Part shown: one piece after another, positions 41,008-51,000 of the stretch
How the letters are laid out: each line of letters begins with the position of its first letter
Position numbering within the stretch: position 1 is the first letter of the stretch
Program-made: the position numbers and the translations under genes
Assembly: GCA_964621265.1 (NCBI GenBank)
Contig: CAZULQ010000002.1
Coordinates: 1-64,000 of the forward strand
Source of the DNA: Porcipelethomonas sp964621265
GTDB taxonomy: Bacteria > Bacillota > Clostridia > Oscillospirales > Ruminococcaceae
Length of the DNA stretch: 64,000 nucleotides
Direction: 5' to 3'
The notes under the pieces: model-generated
The model's database searches: none
What the model saw: the letters and a program-made list of their open reading frames with translations, nothing else
Told to the model about the DNA's origin: nothing

Positions 41008-42162
41008 TTATCTGCTTTTCTTTTTTATTCTGAAAATAAGTATTACAAGTACAAAGAGGATTACCGCAAAAAGCATTTCAACGCCCAGGTATTTGAAGTA
41101 TTCACCGACCGCAAAAGGCTCTTCGGAAATTCCTGCAAGCATGTTGTTTGCTCTTACATACCAGTATGCCGGGAGGAATCTTGAAATGTTGATTACGCTG
41201 TCGCCAAGAATACTCAGCGGAACGAAAATACCGCAAAGGAAGCTCATTCCAAGACTTACAACATTGCCTATCATGTTAATCGCCTTTTCAGACGGTGAAA
41301 GTGATGAAACCACAAGCGCAATACCTGCCGATACAAGTGTGAACACAAAGCTGTTTAAAACTGCATAGCCGATTCTTCCTGAAATTTCAAAGCCATTGAG
41401 AATAAATCCGACAAAAATGAATACTGCCCAGACAGCCAGGACAATAACCGCTGTGCCGAGGAAAATCTGCATTGAAAAGCTCATTGTTGTGAGCTTTGAG
41501 CAGTTTGTTCTGTTTCTGACTTCCTTGCCGTTTATAACAAGCATAACAGGAACGAGAAGTGAAATGAAAATTGCAAGCAGCACATAAGGCATGTACTGGA
41601 AATAATATGAGAACTGTTCTGAATAGGAAGCGTCGTTCTTTTTTGCAAAGGTATTTATTGTAACCTCTGTTTCGTCAGAAAGGATTTTGTCAGCCTGTGC
41701 TGTTGCTTCTGAAATATCGTTTCCGCCTGCAATCAGCGCTGAAACTGTACCTGTATATCTCTCAAGAGTAGTATTAAAGAATGTATCGCTGAATGAACCG
41801 GGCTTTGTGTAGTTTAAGAAAAGCCCCTCGGTGCCGCCCTGAGAAATCTTTTCTGAATAGCCCTCCTTGATAACAAGGACATAGTCTACTGTGTTGTAGT
41901 AAATTGCGTCCAAAATAGACTCTTCATCGTTTCTGACTTCAATTGTGTCGTGCTTATCTTCAATAAAGCTTTTAAGTGCACGGCTGGCATCGGAATTGTC
42001 CTCGTCCATAACACAGATATCAAGCTTTGTATCGCTGAAGTTTGTGTCGTCGCCGCCCATATTTGCCATAATAATCGAAATTGTAAGAAATACGCCTATA
42101 TAAATCATCGCCGCTGGAAGCTTCTTGAGCGTGATTTTCATAAATGTCTTAAAGACTTGCAT
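41008..42162 (-). CDS. ABC-2 type exporter permease (LnrN-like)
   Basis: A 384-residue permease: one N-terminal helix (about 8-30), a large outer domain (about 35-185) and five to six helices at the end (SYYFQYMPYVLLAIFISLLVPVMLVING onwards). It starts at ATG 42162 behind AAGGAGGAG and overlaps the upstream permease by 14 bases, so translation is coupled. The ATPase-permease-permease order and the divergent NarL-type two-component system match the linearmycin-resistance loci (lnrLMN/lnrJK) of Bacillus. Export or expulsion of membrane-active compounds is therefore a likely role. Confidence 0.82.
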   Translation of the reverse strand: MQVFKTFMKITLKKLPAAMIYIGVFLTISIIMANMGGDDTNFSDTKLDICVMDEDNSDASRALKSFIEDKHDTIEVRNDEESILDAIYYNTVDYVLVIKEGYSEKISQGGTEGLFLNYTKPGSFSDTFFNTTLERYTGTVSALIAGGNDISEATAQADKILSDETEVTINTFAKKNDASYSEQFSYYFQYMPYVLLAIFISLLVPVMLVINGKEVRNRTNCSKLTTMSFSMQIFLGTAVIVLAVWAVFIFVGFILNGFEISGRIGYAVLNSFVFTLVSAGIALVVSSLSPSEKAINMIGNVVSLGMSFLCGIFVPLSILGDSVINISRFLPAYWYVRANNMLAGISEEPFAVGEYFKYLGVEMLFAVILFVLVILIFRIKKKSR

Positions 42163-43276
42163 ATTTTCTCCTCCTTGTAACAAGAAATCCCAGAACTGTA
42201 AACAATGCTGTCATGCCGAGCATTGTGAGAATTTTAATAGTATATTTTTCAAAGTCGTCATAGATATTCAGACAGAAGAATGCGTCTGAAATAACTGTTG
42301 CAGGGTTGATGTTATTAAACCATGGCGCAGCAAGGCTGATAAGTGACTTCATATTGCTCACCATAAGTCCGCTTAAGAAACAACTGAACATTGATACAGC
42401 CATTACAATTCCAACCTTGACTCCCTCTTTGAGTCTGCCGAGTGAGCCGACAAAAAATCCGAGTGAAACACCCATACAGCCGCCGATTACTCCGGCTAAG
42501 TATACATATGGCACCTTATTGCCGAAGTCAACTCCGAGAACGTATACAACGTAAGTTACAGCGATAACAATGCAGACCGCCTGTGCAAGACAGCTTGCTA
42601 TAATTGCTGAAACGTCGGACACAAATCTGTGTGTCGGGGAAATGCACTTTCTTGCACCGATTGCTGAAAGGTTTCCCTGATTTATCATTGAAATGTGAAT
42701 ACCTGTCATTGAGCCAAAAAGAGCAACCATTGCTATCAGATTATAGAAATACTGAACTGTGTCGTCCATGCTTGCATCTGTAAGCTTAACGTTTTCATTA
42801 CAGATTTCGCTCACTTCAAAAGCCGCCATAACGTCTTCGAGTGCCTCAGGATTATTCTGAAGCGTATCCATAATAACGCTTTCCTGTGTTCTGTACTGGT
42901 CAAGGAAAGACTTTACAATTGTCTGTTCAATGCCCTCCTTGCGCACTGTCATTGAAAGATTATCAGCATAAATGACTGCGAAAACATCACCGTTTTCGAG
43001 TTTTTCAAGCGCCTTTTCCTCGTCACAGCGGGTAATCTCAAAAAGAGTGTCCTTTCCGCCTGACACTTCGTCAATTACAGCGTCGAACACTTCATTCGCC
43101 TCTGTCTGAACAATAGCTGTCGGGACAGCATCAAATTTTATCTGTTCCTCATAAATATTTGAAAATGCGATTTTGAAAAAGAAACCAAGGATAATTGGGA
43201 AACAGATAAGCCAGAATAAAAACTCCTTGTTTCTGAAGGCGCATTTAAGCTCATATTTGAAATTGTGCCAGAACAT
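42149..43276 (-). CDS. ABC-2 type exporter permease (LnrM-like)
   Basis: A 375-residue permease with the same layout: an N-terminal helix (about 20-38), an outer domain (about 40-180) and a block of helices (YFYNLIAMVALFGSMTGIHISMINQGNLSAIGARKCISP onwards), the ABC-2 core. It lies three bases after the ATPase gene and overlaps the next permease gene. The two permeases are about equal in length and would form a heterodimer around the ATPase dimer. Confidence 0.82.
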   Translation of the reverse strand: MFWHNFKYELKCAFRNKEFLFWLICFPIILGFFFKIAFSNIYEEQIKFDAVPTAIVQTEANEVFDAVIDEVSGGKDTLFEITRCDEEKALEKLENGDVFAVIYADNLSMTVRKEGIEQTIVKSFLDQYRTQESVIMDTLQNNPEALEDVMAAFEVSEICNENVKLTDASMDDTVQYFYNLIAMVALFGSMTGIHISMINQGNLSAIGARKCISPTHRFVSDVSAIIASCLAQAVCIVIAVTYVVYVLGVDFGNKVPYVYLAGVIGGCMGVSLGFFVGSLGRLKEGVKVGIVMAVSMFSCFLSGLMVSNMKSLISLAAPWFNNINPATVISDAFFCLNIYDDFEKYTIKILTMLGMTALFTVLGFLVTRRRKYASL

Positions 43277-43279
43277 TTT

Positions 43280-44236
43280 TTACTGTCCCTCCTTGCTGTC
43301 TCTGAGCGCTGTGCCTGTTATTTCAAGGAACACGTCATTGAGAGTCGGAAGCTCTGTGTAAACTCTTCCGAAAATAAGATTCTCGTCCTGGAGAATGTTA
43401 AGTATTCTTATAAGATTGTTCTTGCCGCCGTTACACTTTATTTCAAGCTTTTTGTCAGCAAAGTTCACTTCATATACATGCGGAGCATTTCTGATTTTAT
43501 CCATAAATGCATCGGGAGCTTCAGGCATTTCGATTGTAACCGTTTCAGTATTCTTTATCATGCGCTTGAGCTCATCCTTAGTGCCCTCCGCAATTTTCTT
43601 GCCCTTGTCCATGATTGCGATTTTAGTACAAATCTGCTCAACCTCTTCCATGTAGTGAGAAGTATAGATTATTGTCGCACCGTTTTTGTTGAGCTCTAAA
43701 ATGCCCTCTAAAATCTTGTTTCTGCTCTGCGGGTCAACCGCAACAGTCGGTTCGTCAAAGATAATAAGCTTTGGCTTGTGGGCGATACCGCAGGCAATAT
43801 TGAGACGTCTTAAAAGACCGCCCGAAAGCTTCTTCGGATAGAATTTTGTGAACTCCTCAAGACCTACAAACTTAATCGCTTCATCAACAAGCTTTTTTCT
43901 CTCGTTTTTATCTGTTACATAAAGTCCGCAGAAATAGTCGATGTTTTCATATACTGTAAGTTCATCGAAAACCGCAACATTCTGCATTATAACGCCGATA
44001 TTCTTCTTGACGTTATAGTTTACAGGAGTCATTTCCTCCCCGAAAACCTCAATATTACCCTTGTCAAATTCAAGAAGTGAAAGAAGACAGTTTATTGTTG
44101 TTGTCTTACCAGAACCGTTAGGACCTAAAAGACCGAAAACCTCTCCTTCCTTTATTTCAAGTGAAAAGTGGTCAAGAGCGATAAGCTCCTTATATCTCTT
44201 TACTAAATTTTCAATTTTTACTACTGTTTCAGCCAT
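43280..44236 (-). CDS. ABC exporter ATP-binding protein (LnrL-like)
   Basis: A 318-residue ATPase. Walker A GPNGSGKTT lies at 38-46, the signature KLSGGLLRRLNIA near 139 and Walker B KLIIFDEPTVAVDPQ near 160. The extended C-terminal part (about 220-318) is typical of the ABC-2 (drug/antibiotic) class. It is the first gene of the exporter operon; AGGGAGG precedes the start. Expression is likely controlled from the divergent intergenic region by the adjacent NarL-type response regulator. Confidence 0.92.
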   Translation of the reverse strand: MAETVVKIENLVKRYKELIALDHFSLEIKEGEVFGLLGPNGSGKTTTINCLLSLLEFDKGNIEVFGEEMTPVNYNVKKNIGVIMQNVAVFDELTVYENIDYFCGLYVTDKNERKKLVDEAIKFVGLEEFTKFYPKKLSGGLLRRLNIACGIAHKPKLIIFDEPTVAVDPQSRNKILEGILELNKNGATIIYTSHYMEEVEQICTKIAIMDKGKKIAEGTKDELKRMIKNTETVTIEMPEAPDAFMDKIRNAPHVYEVNFADKKLEIKCNGGKNNLIRILNILQDENLIFGRVYTELPTLNDVFLEITGTALRDSKEGQ

Positions 44237-44266
44237 TGTTATTTCCTCCCTTAAGTTTATGTATCT

Positions 44267-44295
44267 ATTATAGCATACTTTTTATATTTATGTAA
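44267..44295 (-). promoter_or_regulatory. Promoter of the ABC-2 exporter operon
   Basis: On the minus strand TTACAT (44295-44290), a 17-bp spacer and TATAAT (44272-44267). Confidence 0.65.
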
Positions 44296-44319
44296 GTGAT
44301 AAATGTAAGAATATCAATA

Positions 44320-44331
44320 TGACAAATGTCA
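44320..44331. promoter_or_regulatory. Perfect dyad TGACA-AA-TGTCA, candidate response-regulator site
   Basis: The dyad lies six bases upstream of the -35 box of the kinase-regulator operon and about 50 bases before the exporter's -10. NarL/LuxR-family regulators bind short dyads of this kind, so it is the best candidate for the site of the regulator encoded at 45484. Confidence 0.5.
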
Positions 44332-44336
44332 CATTG

Positions 44337-44365
44337 TAGACAAACCCGAAGTTCTGTGATAAAAT
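44337..44365 (+). promoter_or_regulatory. Promoter of the NarL-type two-component operon
   Basis: TAGACA (44337-44342), a 17-bp spacer and TAAAAT (44360-44365). Confidence 0.6.
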
Positions 44366-44385
44366 AGTAATATAGCTTATATTGC

Positions 44386-45483
44386 ATGGGGGTGTGCGTT
44401 ATAAATATACTTCTTGATAAGCTTGCAGTACTCGGACTGTGTACATTTGCTCTGGTTTCCCAGGAAAGCTTTACACTTCCTGTTGTGTGCCTGCTGATTT
44501 CGCTGACGCTTTCTGCGCTTTGTCAGTGCTTTCCGAAAAGCAGATGCTCGATGGTGTTTCAGGGCATTCATATAATTTTAGCAGTCATATTTCCGATTTT
44601 CTGCTGCACGCTTCCGCTTACGCTTTACGACATTTTATACGACAAGCGGTATATTGCATCGGGTCTGATTGCTGTTCCGCTTATAGTCAGCTTTGATGGC
44701 TTCACTTATACACAAATTGCGCTTTATGCTGTAAATTCGCTTGTTGCAGTTCTTCTTTCTCTGCGCACGTCAAAGCTTGAAGGTCTTGAAGAGGATATTA
44801 TAAAGCTGCGTGATACATCTCAGGAAAATGCAATGCTTTTAGAACAGAAAAACCGCAGTATTTCAGAAAAACAGAACTACGAAATTCATCTTGCAACACT
44901 TCGTGAACGAAACCGTATTGCCCGTGAGATACACGACAACGTCGGTCACCTGCTGACACGCTCACTTCTTCAGATGGGTGCGCTGAGCGTTATGAACAAG
45001 GACAACGACCAGCATGAATACATTGAAGGAATAAGGCAGACGCTTGATAACGCAATGACAACAATAAGACAGAGCGTACACAATCTTCATGACGAGTCGA
45101 TTGATTTTAAAGGTGCGGTAAATGAAATCACATCAGGTATTCCACGGAAATATAAACTCTCGCTGAGCCTTGATGTTTCCGAAAATATGCCGTCTGATAT
45201 AAAGCTTGCCTTTATCGGTGTAATTAAGGAAGCGGTTTCAAACATTGAACGTCACAGCAACGGAGATGCAATTGATATAATAGTCCGTGAACATCCTGCA
45301 TTCTATCAGCTTGCCATAAATGATAACGGCGTATGCCACGGGGAAATACAGGACAGCGGCATCGGACTTTCCAACATGCGCAACAGAATTGAAGGCATAA
45401 ACGGAATTATCACCTTTACACCATCAGAAAACGGATTCAGGGTTTTTGCGTCGGTACAGAAAAAATTCGGAGGAGAAGCTTAA
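44386..45483 (+). CDS. Sensor histidine kinase, HisKA_3 (NarL partner, LnrJ-like)
   Basis: A 365-residue membrane kinase with four to five short helices in the first 125 residues and almost no outer sensor domain, the intramembrane-sensing layout. A coiled-coil linker (about 130-170) leads to HisKA_3 with the phospho-His in ERNRIAREIHDNVGH (residue 183). The ATPase domain follows (FIGVIKEAVSNIERHS, INDNGVC, GIGLSNMRNRIEGI). The ATG is followed by a GGGGGTG run, and no ribosome site is visible before it; a leaderless start or a later codon is possible. The stop abuts the regulator gene. Confidence 0.9.
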   Translation: MGVCVINILLDKLAVLGLCTFALVSQESFTLPVVCLLISLTLSALCQCFPKSRCSMVFQGIHIILAVIFPIFCCTLPLTLYDILYDKRYIASGLIAVPLIVSFDGFTYTQIALYAVNSLVAVLLSLRTSKLEGLEEDIIKLRDTSQENAMLLEQKNRSISEKQNYEIHLATLRERNRIAREIHDNVGHLLTRSLLQMGALSVMNKDNDQHEYIEGIRQTLDNAMTTIRQSVHNLHDESIDFKGAVNEITSGIPRKYKLSLSLDVSENMPSDIKLAFIGVIKEAVSNIERHSNGDAIDIIVREHPAFYQLAINDNGVCHGEIQDSGIGLSNMRNRIEGINGIITFTPSENGFRVFASVQKKFGGEA

Positions 45484-46104
45484 ATGAAAATTGTAATTAC
45501 AGATGATGACAAATTTGTTTCAATGTCACTTAAAACAATTCTGGAAAGCACAGGTGATATAACAGTTCTTGCGACAGGGTCAAGCGGAGAGGAAGCAATT
45601 GCGCTTTATGATGAGCACAAGCCTGACATTATGCTTATGGATATCCGCATGGACGGTATGACGGGTCTTGAAGCGGGCGAAAGAATACTTCAGAAGGACA
45701 AAGCCGCAAGAATACTATATCTCACGACCTTTTCTGACGATGAATATATTGTAAAGGCGCTTACAATCGGCGCTAAGGGTTATATCTTAAAACAGGATTT
45801 CGAGGGGATTGCTCCTGCTCTTAAAGCCGTCATGAACGGTCAAAGCGTTTTCGGCGACAGCGTTGTAAGCAGACTTGTTGTCCAGAGCGCACATGAATTT
45901 GACTTTGCCGCACATGACATTGCAGAAAAGGAACAGGAAATTATAGAGCTTGTTGCGTCGGGACTCAGTAACAAGGAAATTGCACAGAAGCTTTATTTAA
46001 GTGAGGGAACTGTCCGAAACTATTTAAGCGGCATTTTAGAAAAGCTTGAACTCCGTGACAGAACACAGCTTGCGATTTATTATTACACAAACATAAAAGG
46101 ATAA
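45484..46104 (+). CDS. NarL/LuxR-family response regulator (LnrK-like)
   Basis: A 206-residue regulator. The receiver domain (about 1-120) has the acidic triad near 7-9, phospho-Asp 53 in IMLMDIRMDG and Lys near 103. The LuxR-type helix-turn-helix (about 143-200) reads EKEQEIIELVASGLSNKEIAQKLYLSEGTVRNYLSGI. It starts immediately after the kinase stop, with GGAGGAG inside the kinase's last codons. It likely activates the divergent ABC-2 exporter. Confidence 0.94.
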   Translation: MKIVITDDDKFVSMSLKTILESTGDITVLATGSSGEEAIALYDEHKPDIMLMDIRMDGMTGLEAGERILQKDKAARILYLTTFSDDEYIVKALTIGAKGYILKQDFEGIAPALKAVMNGQSVFGDSVVSRLVVQSAHEFDFAAHDIAEKEQEIIELVASGLSNKEIAQKLYLSEGTVRNYLSGILEKLELRDRTQLAIYYYTNIKG

Positions 46105-46132
46105 AAAGGCAAATACGCCTTTTTATCCTTTT
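46095..46132. terminator. Perfect 16-bp bidirectional terminator overlapping two stop codons
   Basis: AAAAGGATAAAAAGGC pairs completely with its complement after a 6-base AAATAC loop. The left arm contains the last codons of the NarL regulator gene. The right arm contains those of the convergent OmpR-system kinase gene. Confidence 0.85.
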
Positions 46133-47187
46133 TCCTTTATCTCTTCGGTTTCAAGCTGTACAATGAATACGGAACCGTTTCCAGGCTCACTTGTAACAAA
46201 TATTTTTCCGCCGCACTTGTCAAGTATCTTCTTGCAGAGCGCAAGTCCGAGACCATTGCCCTGAGAACGCCTTGAAGTATCACCCTGATAGAACTTGTCA
46301 AAAATATGGCTCTGGGTCTCCTCGTCCATTCCGATTCCGTCATCGCTTATGACAACTTCAATATATCCCCTGCTCTGACGAATGAATATCATAATACTGC
46401 CGCCGTTATCGGAAAATTTTATGGCATTGCTTATAATATTCGTCCAAACCTGAAAAAGCAGTTCCCTCTGACCGCTGTAAACAAGCTCGGGCATATTGAT
46501 GTCAAAGGAAATGTCCTTTTTACTCCATTTAGGCTCAAGCAGAACTATTGATTCCCTTATCTGTTCATCAAGGCGATAGCTAACCACCTCGGACGAATAA
46601 TTCTGATTGTCAAGCTTTGAAAGTCGCAGAATATTTTCAGTCAAGTCGTTAAGCTTGTCTATATTGAAAAAAATCTTGCTTATATACTCTTTTTTATCCT
46701 CCTGCGTAAGCTCAGGGTCCTGCATAAGGGTTACATATCCCATGATTGACGCAAGCGGTGTCTTGAACTCATGAGAAACATTTGCAACAAAATCATTTCT
46801 TATAAGCTCAACAGAATCCAGTTCTCCTACCATTCTGTTGAAATTGTCGATGCTGCTTCTGAGCTCCTCGATATCACCGTTATAGTCAATATGAACCTTG
46901 TAATCACCTCTTGCAATCTGCTTTGAGGCGTCACTCAGCTTCTTTAACGGGCTGAAAATCTTTCTTAAGATAAAGTAATAAACCGAGCTTGAAAGTACAA
47001 CGCACAAAATCAAAATCTCAAGCAGAATAAAGCCTGGGTTCTTAACGATATATTTCGGCATATTGTAATGCTCGGATATATACATGACCGCAAATACGCC
47101 CGCCGCAAAAAGAGCAATTATCCAGAAGAATTTTTTCACAAACATGGCTCTGAGTCCGCTTGTACAGCGGCATTTTCTCTTACTCAT
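46123..47187 (-). CDS. Sensor histidine kinase with HAMP domain (OmpR-system partner)
   Basis: A 354-residue kinase with two membrane helices (about 20-38 and 52-76) and only a 14-residue outer loop. A HAMP domain (about 77-128) and HisKA with the phospho-His in VANVSHEFKTPLASI (139) follow. HATPase_c has the N box SNAIKFSDNG, G1 ISDDGIGMD and G2 GNGLGLALCKKI. The tiny outer loop means that it cannot bind a large ligand. It probably senses through the membrane or through the divergent ABC transporter. It overlaps the regulator gene by four bases. Confidence 0.94.
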   Translation of the reverse strand: MSKRKCRCTSGLRAMFVKKFFWIIALFAAGVFAVMYISEHYNMPKYIVKNPGFILLEILILCVVLSSSVYYFILRKIFSPLKKLSDASKQIARGDYKVHIDYNGDIEELRSSIDNFNRMVGELDSVELIRNDFVANVSHEFKTPLASIMGYVTLMQDPELTQEDKKEYISKIFFNIDKLNDLTENILRLSKLDNQNYSSEVVSYRLDEQIRESIVLLEPKWSKKDISFDINMPELVYSGQRELLFQVWTNIISNAIKFSDNGGSIMIFIRQSRGYIEVVISDDGIGMDEETQSHIFDKFYQGDTSRRSQGNGLGLALCKKILDKCGGKIFVTSEPGNGSVFIVQLETEEIKEKG

Positions 47188-47855
47188 TTTTTCATCACCC
47201 TGTAACCCAGACCCCTGATAGTAACAATTTCAAAATCGGGATTGTTTTTGAAGCGCTCTCTGAGGCGGCTTATATGCACATCAAGCGTATGTGAATCAAC
47301 GTAATCGCTTATCCCCCATACATCATCGAGTATCTGCTGACGTGTGAATATCTGACCCGGATATGAAAGCAGCTTGTATAAAAGCTGAAATTCCTTCTGA
47401 GGCAGTATCTGTGTTCCGTTTTCATCAGTTACCGTCCATGAGTTATATTCGAGCGAAGTTCCGCCGAAAACAAGCTTTTTCTCGCTCACGCTTTTTGCTC
47501 GTCTGAGCAGAGCGTTGACACGGAAAATCATTTCATTGAGGTCAATCGGCTTTACCATATAATCGTCAGCACCCGCCATAAAGCCCTGCTGTTTGTCTGT
47601 GATATCGCCTTTGGCGGTAATTATAAGAACAGGGAGCTCGCTTCCGCTTTCTCTCAGTTGACGCACAAACTCAAAGCCGTTTATTCCCGGCATCATAACA
47701 TCTGAAATTATAAGGTCTATGTATTCATTTTCAAGTATGTCAAAAGCCTCCTGTGCATTGTCTGCACCGTAGGCCATATAGTTGCTCCTTTGCAGGGTTT
47801 TGCAGAAAAGATTCTGTAAATCTGCGTCATCTTCTATTACAAGTATTTTAAACAC
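47184..47855 (-). CDS. OmpR-family response regulator
   Basis: A 223-residue regulator. The receiver (1-118) has EDD at 8-10, phospho-Asp 52 in LIISDVMMPGING and Lys near 102 (VKPID). The winged helix (about 125-222) ends in IVTIRGLGYRVMKK. Such proteins bind direct repeats with an 11-bp period. The divergent intergenic region holds exactly such repeats before its own promoter and before that of the ABC transporter. Confidence 0.95.
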   Translation of the reverse strand: MFKILVIEDDADLQNLFCKTLQRSNYMAYGADNAQEAFDILENEYIDLIISDVMMPGINGFEFVRQLRESGSELPVLIITAKGDITDKQQGFMAGADDYMVKPIDLNEMIFRVNALLRRAKSVSEKKLVFGGTSLEYNSWTVTDENGTQILPQKEFQLLYKLLSYPGQIFTRQQILDDVWGISDYVDSHTLDVHISRLRERFKNNPDFEIVTIRGLGYRVMKK

Positions 47856-47893
47856 AATCTTCGCCTCCTGTCCTTCTTATTTTATCACTATTC

Positions 47894-47937
47894 ATTATAA
47901 AAAGCAAATCTCAACTGAATCTCAACTAAGCTTCAAC
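47894..47937 (-). promoter_or_regulatory. Operator and promoter of the OmpR two-component operon
   Basis: On the minus strand GTTGAAG (47937-47931), GTTGAGA (47926-47920) and GTTGAGA (47915-47909) are separated by four bases each. Nine bases follow, then TATAAT (47899-47894). There is no -35 hexamer, which suggests activator-dependent transcription and positive autoregulation. Confidence 0.7.
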
Positions 47938-47941
47938 AAAA

Positions 47942-47985
47942 ATTGAGATTAATGTGATACTTATTTGAGAATAAGCGTATATAAT
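47942..47985 (+). promoter_or_regulatory. Operator and promoter of the ABC ATPase/FtsX gene
   Basis: ATTGAGA (47942-47948), TGTGATA (47953-47959) and TTTGAGA (47964-47970) have an 11-bp period. Nine bases follow, then TATAAT (47980-47985). The arrangement mirrors the divergent promoter, and no -35 hexamer is seen. Confidence 0.7.
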
Positions 47986-48022
47986 AGTTTTATATAATTT
48001 AAAGGAGGAAATATTTTACATC

Positions 48023-51000
48023 ATGTTAGAGCTTAAAGGTATAAAGAAGGATTACCTTGCCGGCGAAAACACTGTCCATGCGCTTAAGGGAATTGACCTT
48101 CAGTTCCGCAAGAGCGAATTTGTTTCAATCTTAGGACAGTCGGGCTGCGGCAAAACTACAATGCTTAATATCATCGGTGGTCTGGACCAGTACACAGAAG
48201 GTGACCTTATCATCAATGGTACATCAACAAAGGATTTCAAAAATCGTGACTGGGATACTTACAGAAACCACTCAATCGGCTTTGTTTTCCAGAGCTATAA
48301 CCTTATTCCGCATCAGACAGTTCTCCAGAACGTTGAAATTGCACTGACTCTTTCAGGCGTTTCAAAAACAGAAAGAAGAGAACGTGCAAAACAGGCGCTC
48401 AAGGAAGTTGGTCTTGAATCACAGCTTAACAAAAAGCCAAGTGAAATGTCAGGCGGACAGATGCAGCGTGTTGCAATTGCAAGAGCGCTTGTAAACAATC
48501 CTGATATAATCCTCGCAGACGAGCCGACAGGTGCGCTTGATACAGAAACAAGTATTCAGGTTATGGAAATTTTAAAGGAAATTTCCAAGGACAGACTTAT
48601 CATCATGGTAACCCACAACCCTGAGCTTGCTGAAAAGTATTCATCAAGAATTATCCGTATGCTCGACGGCAAAATCACTGACGACTCAGCTCCGCTTTCC
48701 GCAAAGGAATGTCAGATTGAGGACGCTCAGAACAAGGCTGACCGTGAAAAGAAAAAGAAAACCAAAAAGCCTTCAATGAAGCTTTCGACTTCATTCATGC
48801 TTTCACTCAAAAACCTTTTCACCAAAAAGGGCAGAACACTCCTCACATCATTTGCGGGAAGTATCGGCATTATCGGTATTGCGCTTATCTTCGCAATTTC
48901 TCAGGGCTTCCAGAATTACATCGACCTCGTTCAGGAAAACACACTTTCCTCTTACCCTCTCACAATCGAGAAGCAGACGGTTGACCTGACAACACTCATG
49001 GAAACCTTTATGGCATCTGCCAAGTCTGACAGCGAGCACGACACAGATGCAATCTATAAAAAATCAGCGACATACGATATCATCAATTCATTTGTAAATA
49101 TCGAAACAAAGGAAAACGACCTTCGTTCCTTCAAGGCATTCGTTGAAGACAAATATGCGGACAAGAGCGAGGAAAACCGTTTTGACGACGCTATAAACGG
49201 TATTCAGTATGCATACAACCTCGACCTTCTTGTTTATACAAAAAATGTTGACGGAACAATCATCTATTCAGATACACAGAGTCTCCTCGTTGACATGATG
49301 TCAGAATTCTTCGGAGCTGATATGTCAAGCATGATGACAATGTCAGACACAATGATGGAAGGCTTTGGCACAATGGCGCAGATGAACAACGGCGCTATGC
49401 TCTGGCAGGAGCTTCTCCCGGGCGACAACGGCGCACCAGTCAACGACCTTTTAAAGTCACAGTATGACGTGATTTACGGCTCATGGCCTAACAGCTATGA
49501 TGAAGTTGTACTCGTAGTTGACGAAAACAACGAGCTCAACGACCTCGTGCTTTATGCTCTCGGTCTTGAATCCGAAGAAAACATGAACAAAATCATGGAC
49601 GCTGCAATGAACAAGACTGAGCTTGAAGTTGATACAAAAAGCTGGTCATACGAAGAAATCTGTGATATGGAATTCAGAACAGTTCTCAATTCTTCATGCT
49701 ATAGCTATGATGAAACAACAGGTCTCTATACTGACCTCAGAGATTCTGAAACAGGTATTCAGTATCTTTACGATAACGGTGTTAAGCTTAAGGTTTCAGG
49801 TATTATCCGTCCTAACGAGGACGCTCAGACAACAATGCTTATGGGCTCAATCGGATATACAAGCGACCTTACTGAATATGTAATCGAAAATTCAAAGAAT
49901 GCTGACGCTGTTAATGCACAGCTTGAAAATCCGAACATGGATATCCTCACAGGACTTCCGTTCAAGGATGAAACAGGTGCTATTACTGAAGAAGCAAAGG
50001 CTGAAGCATTCAGAAATCACATTGACGGTCTTGACGACGCAGGCAAAATCAACATGTACGTTGCAATGAAGTCAATTCCGACAGAGGACGTTTTAAACGC
50101 TGGCATTGCTGACGCTATGACAGGCGTTACAAGAGCTGATATGGAAGCGGTTCTTATCCAGGCAATGTCACAGCAGATGAACATGAGCGAATCAGAGCTT
50201 GCATCATACATCACAGAAATGAGTGATGATGAAGTAACACAGTATTACTCATCAATGCTTGCAGAACAGTTCAAGATGGCTTATGCGCAGAGTGTTCAGC
50301 AGGAAATGGCTATGCTTTCACCTGAAGAACTCCTCGGCGGTCTTAATGCTGAAATCGGCACATTCACAGACGCTCAGCTTGCTGTATTCTATGACGAAAT
50401 CATGGTGTTCTCAGAATCAACCTATGAAAAGAATCTCGAGCTTATGGGATATATCGACCTTGATGAACCTGCAACAATCAATCTTTTCGCTTCATCATTC
50501 GAAAACAAGGACATTATTGAGGAAGAAATTGCTGAGTACAACAAGGACGTTGAAGAGGTTTCAAAAATCCAGTATACAGACTATGTCGGCATCATGATGT
50601 CATCAATCACAACAATCATTGACACAATCACTTATGTTCTGATTGCATTTGTTGCAATTTCACTTATCGTTTCATCAATCATGATTGGTGTTATTACTCT
50701 TATTTCCGTTCAGGAAAGAACAAAGGAAATCGGTATTCTCAGAGCAATCGGTGCGTCAAAGAGAGACGTTTCAAGCATGTTCAATGCAGAAACGGTCATC
50801 ATCGGCTTTACTTCGGGCCTGGTCGGCGTGCTTATAACATATCTGCTTTGTATTCCGATTAACATTGTTGTTCACAGTCTCACAGATATTACAGCGCTCA
50901 ACGCAGTTCTCCCGCTCCCTGTTGCACTTATTCTCATTGCAATCAGTATGCTCCTCACACTTATTGCAGGTATCATACCATCAAGAAGTGCTGCCAAGAA

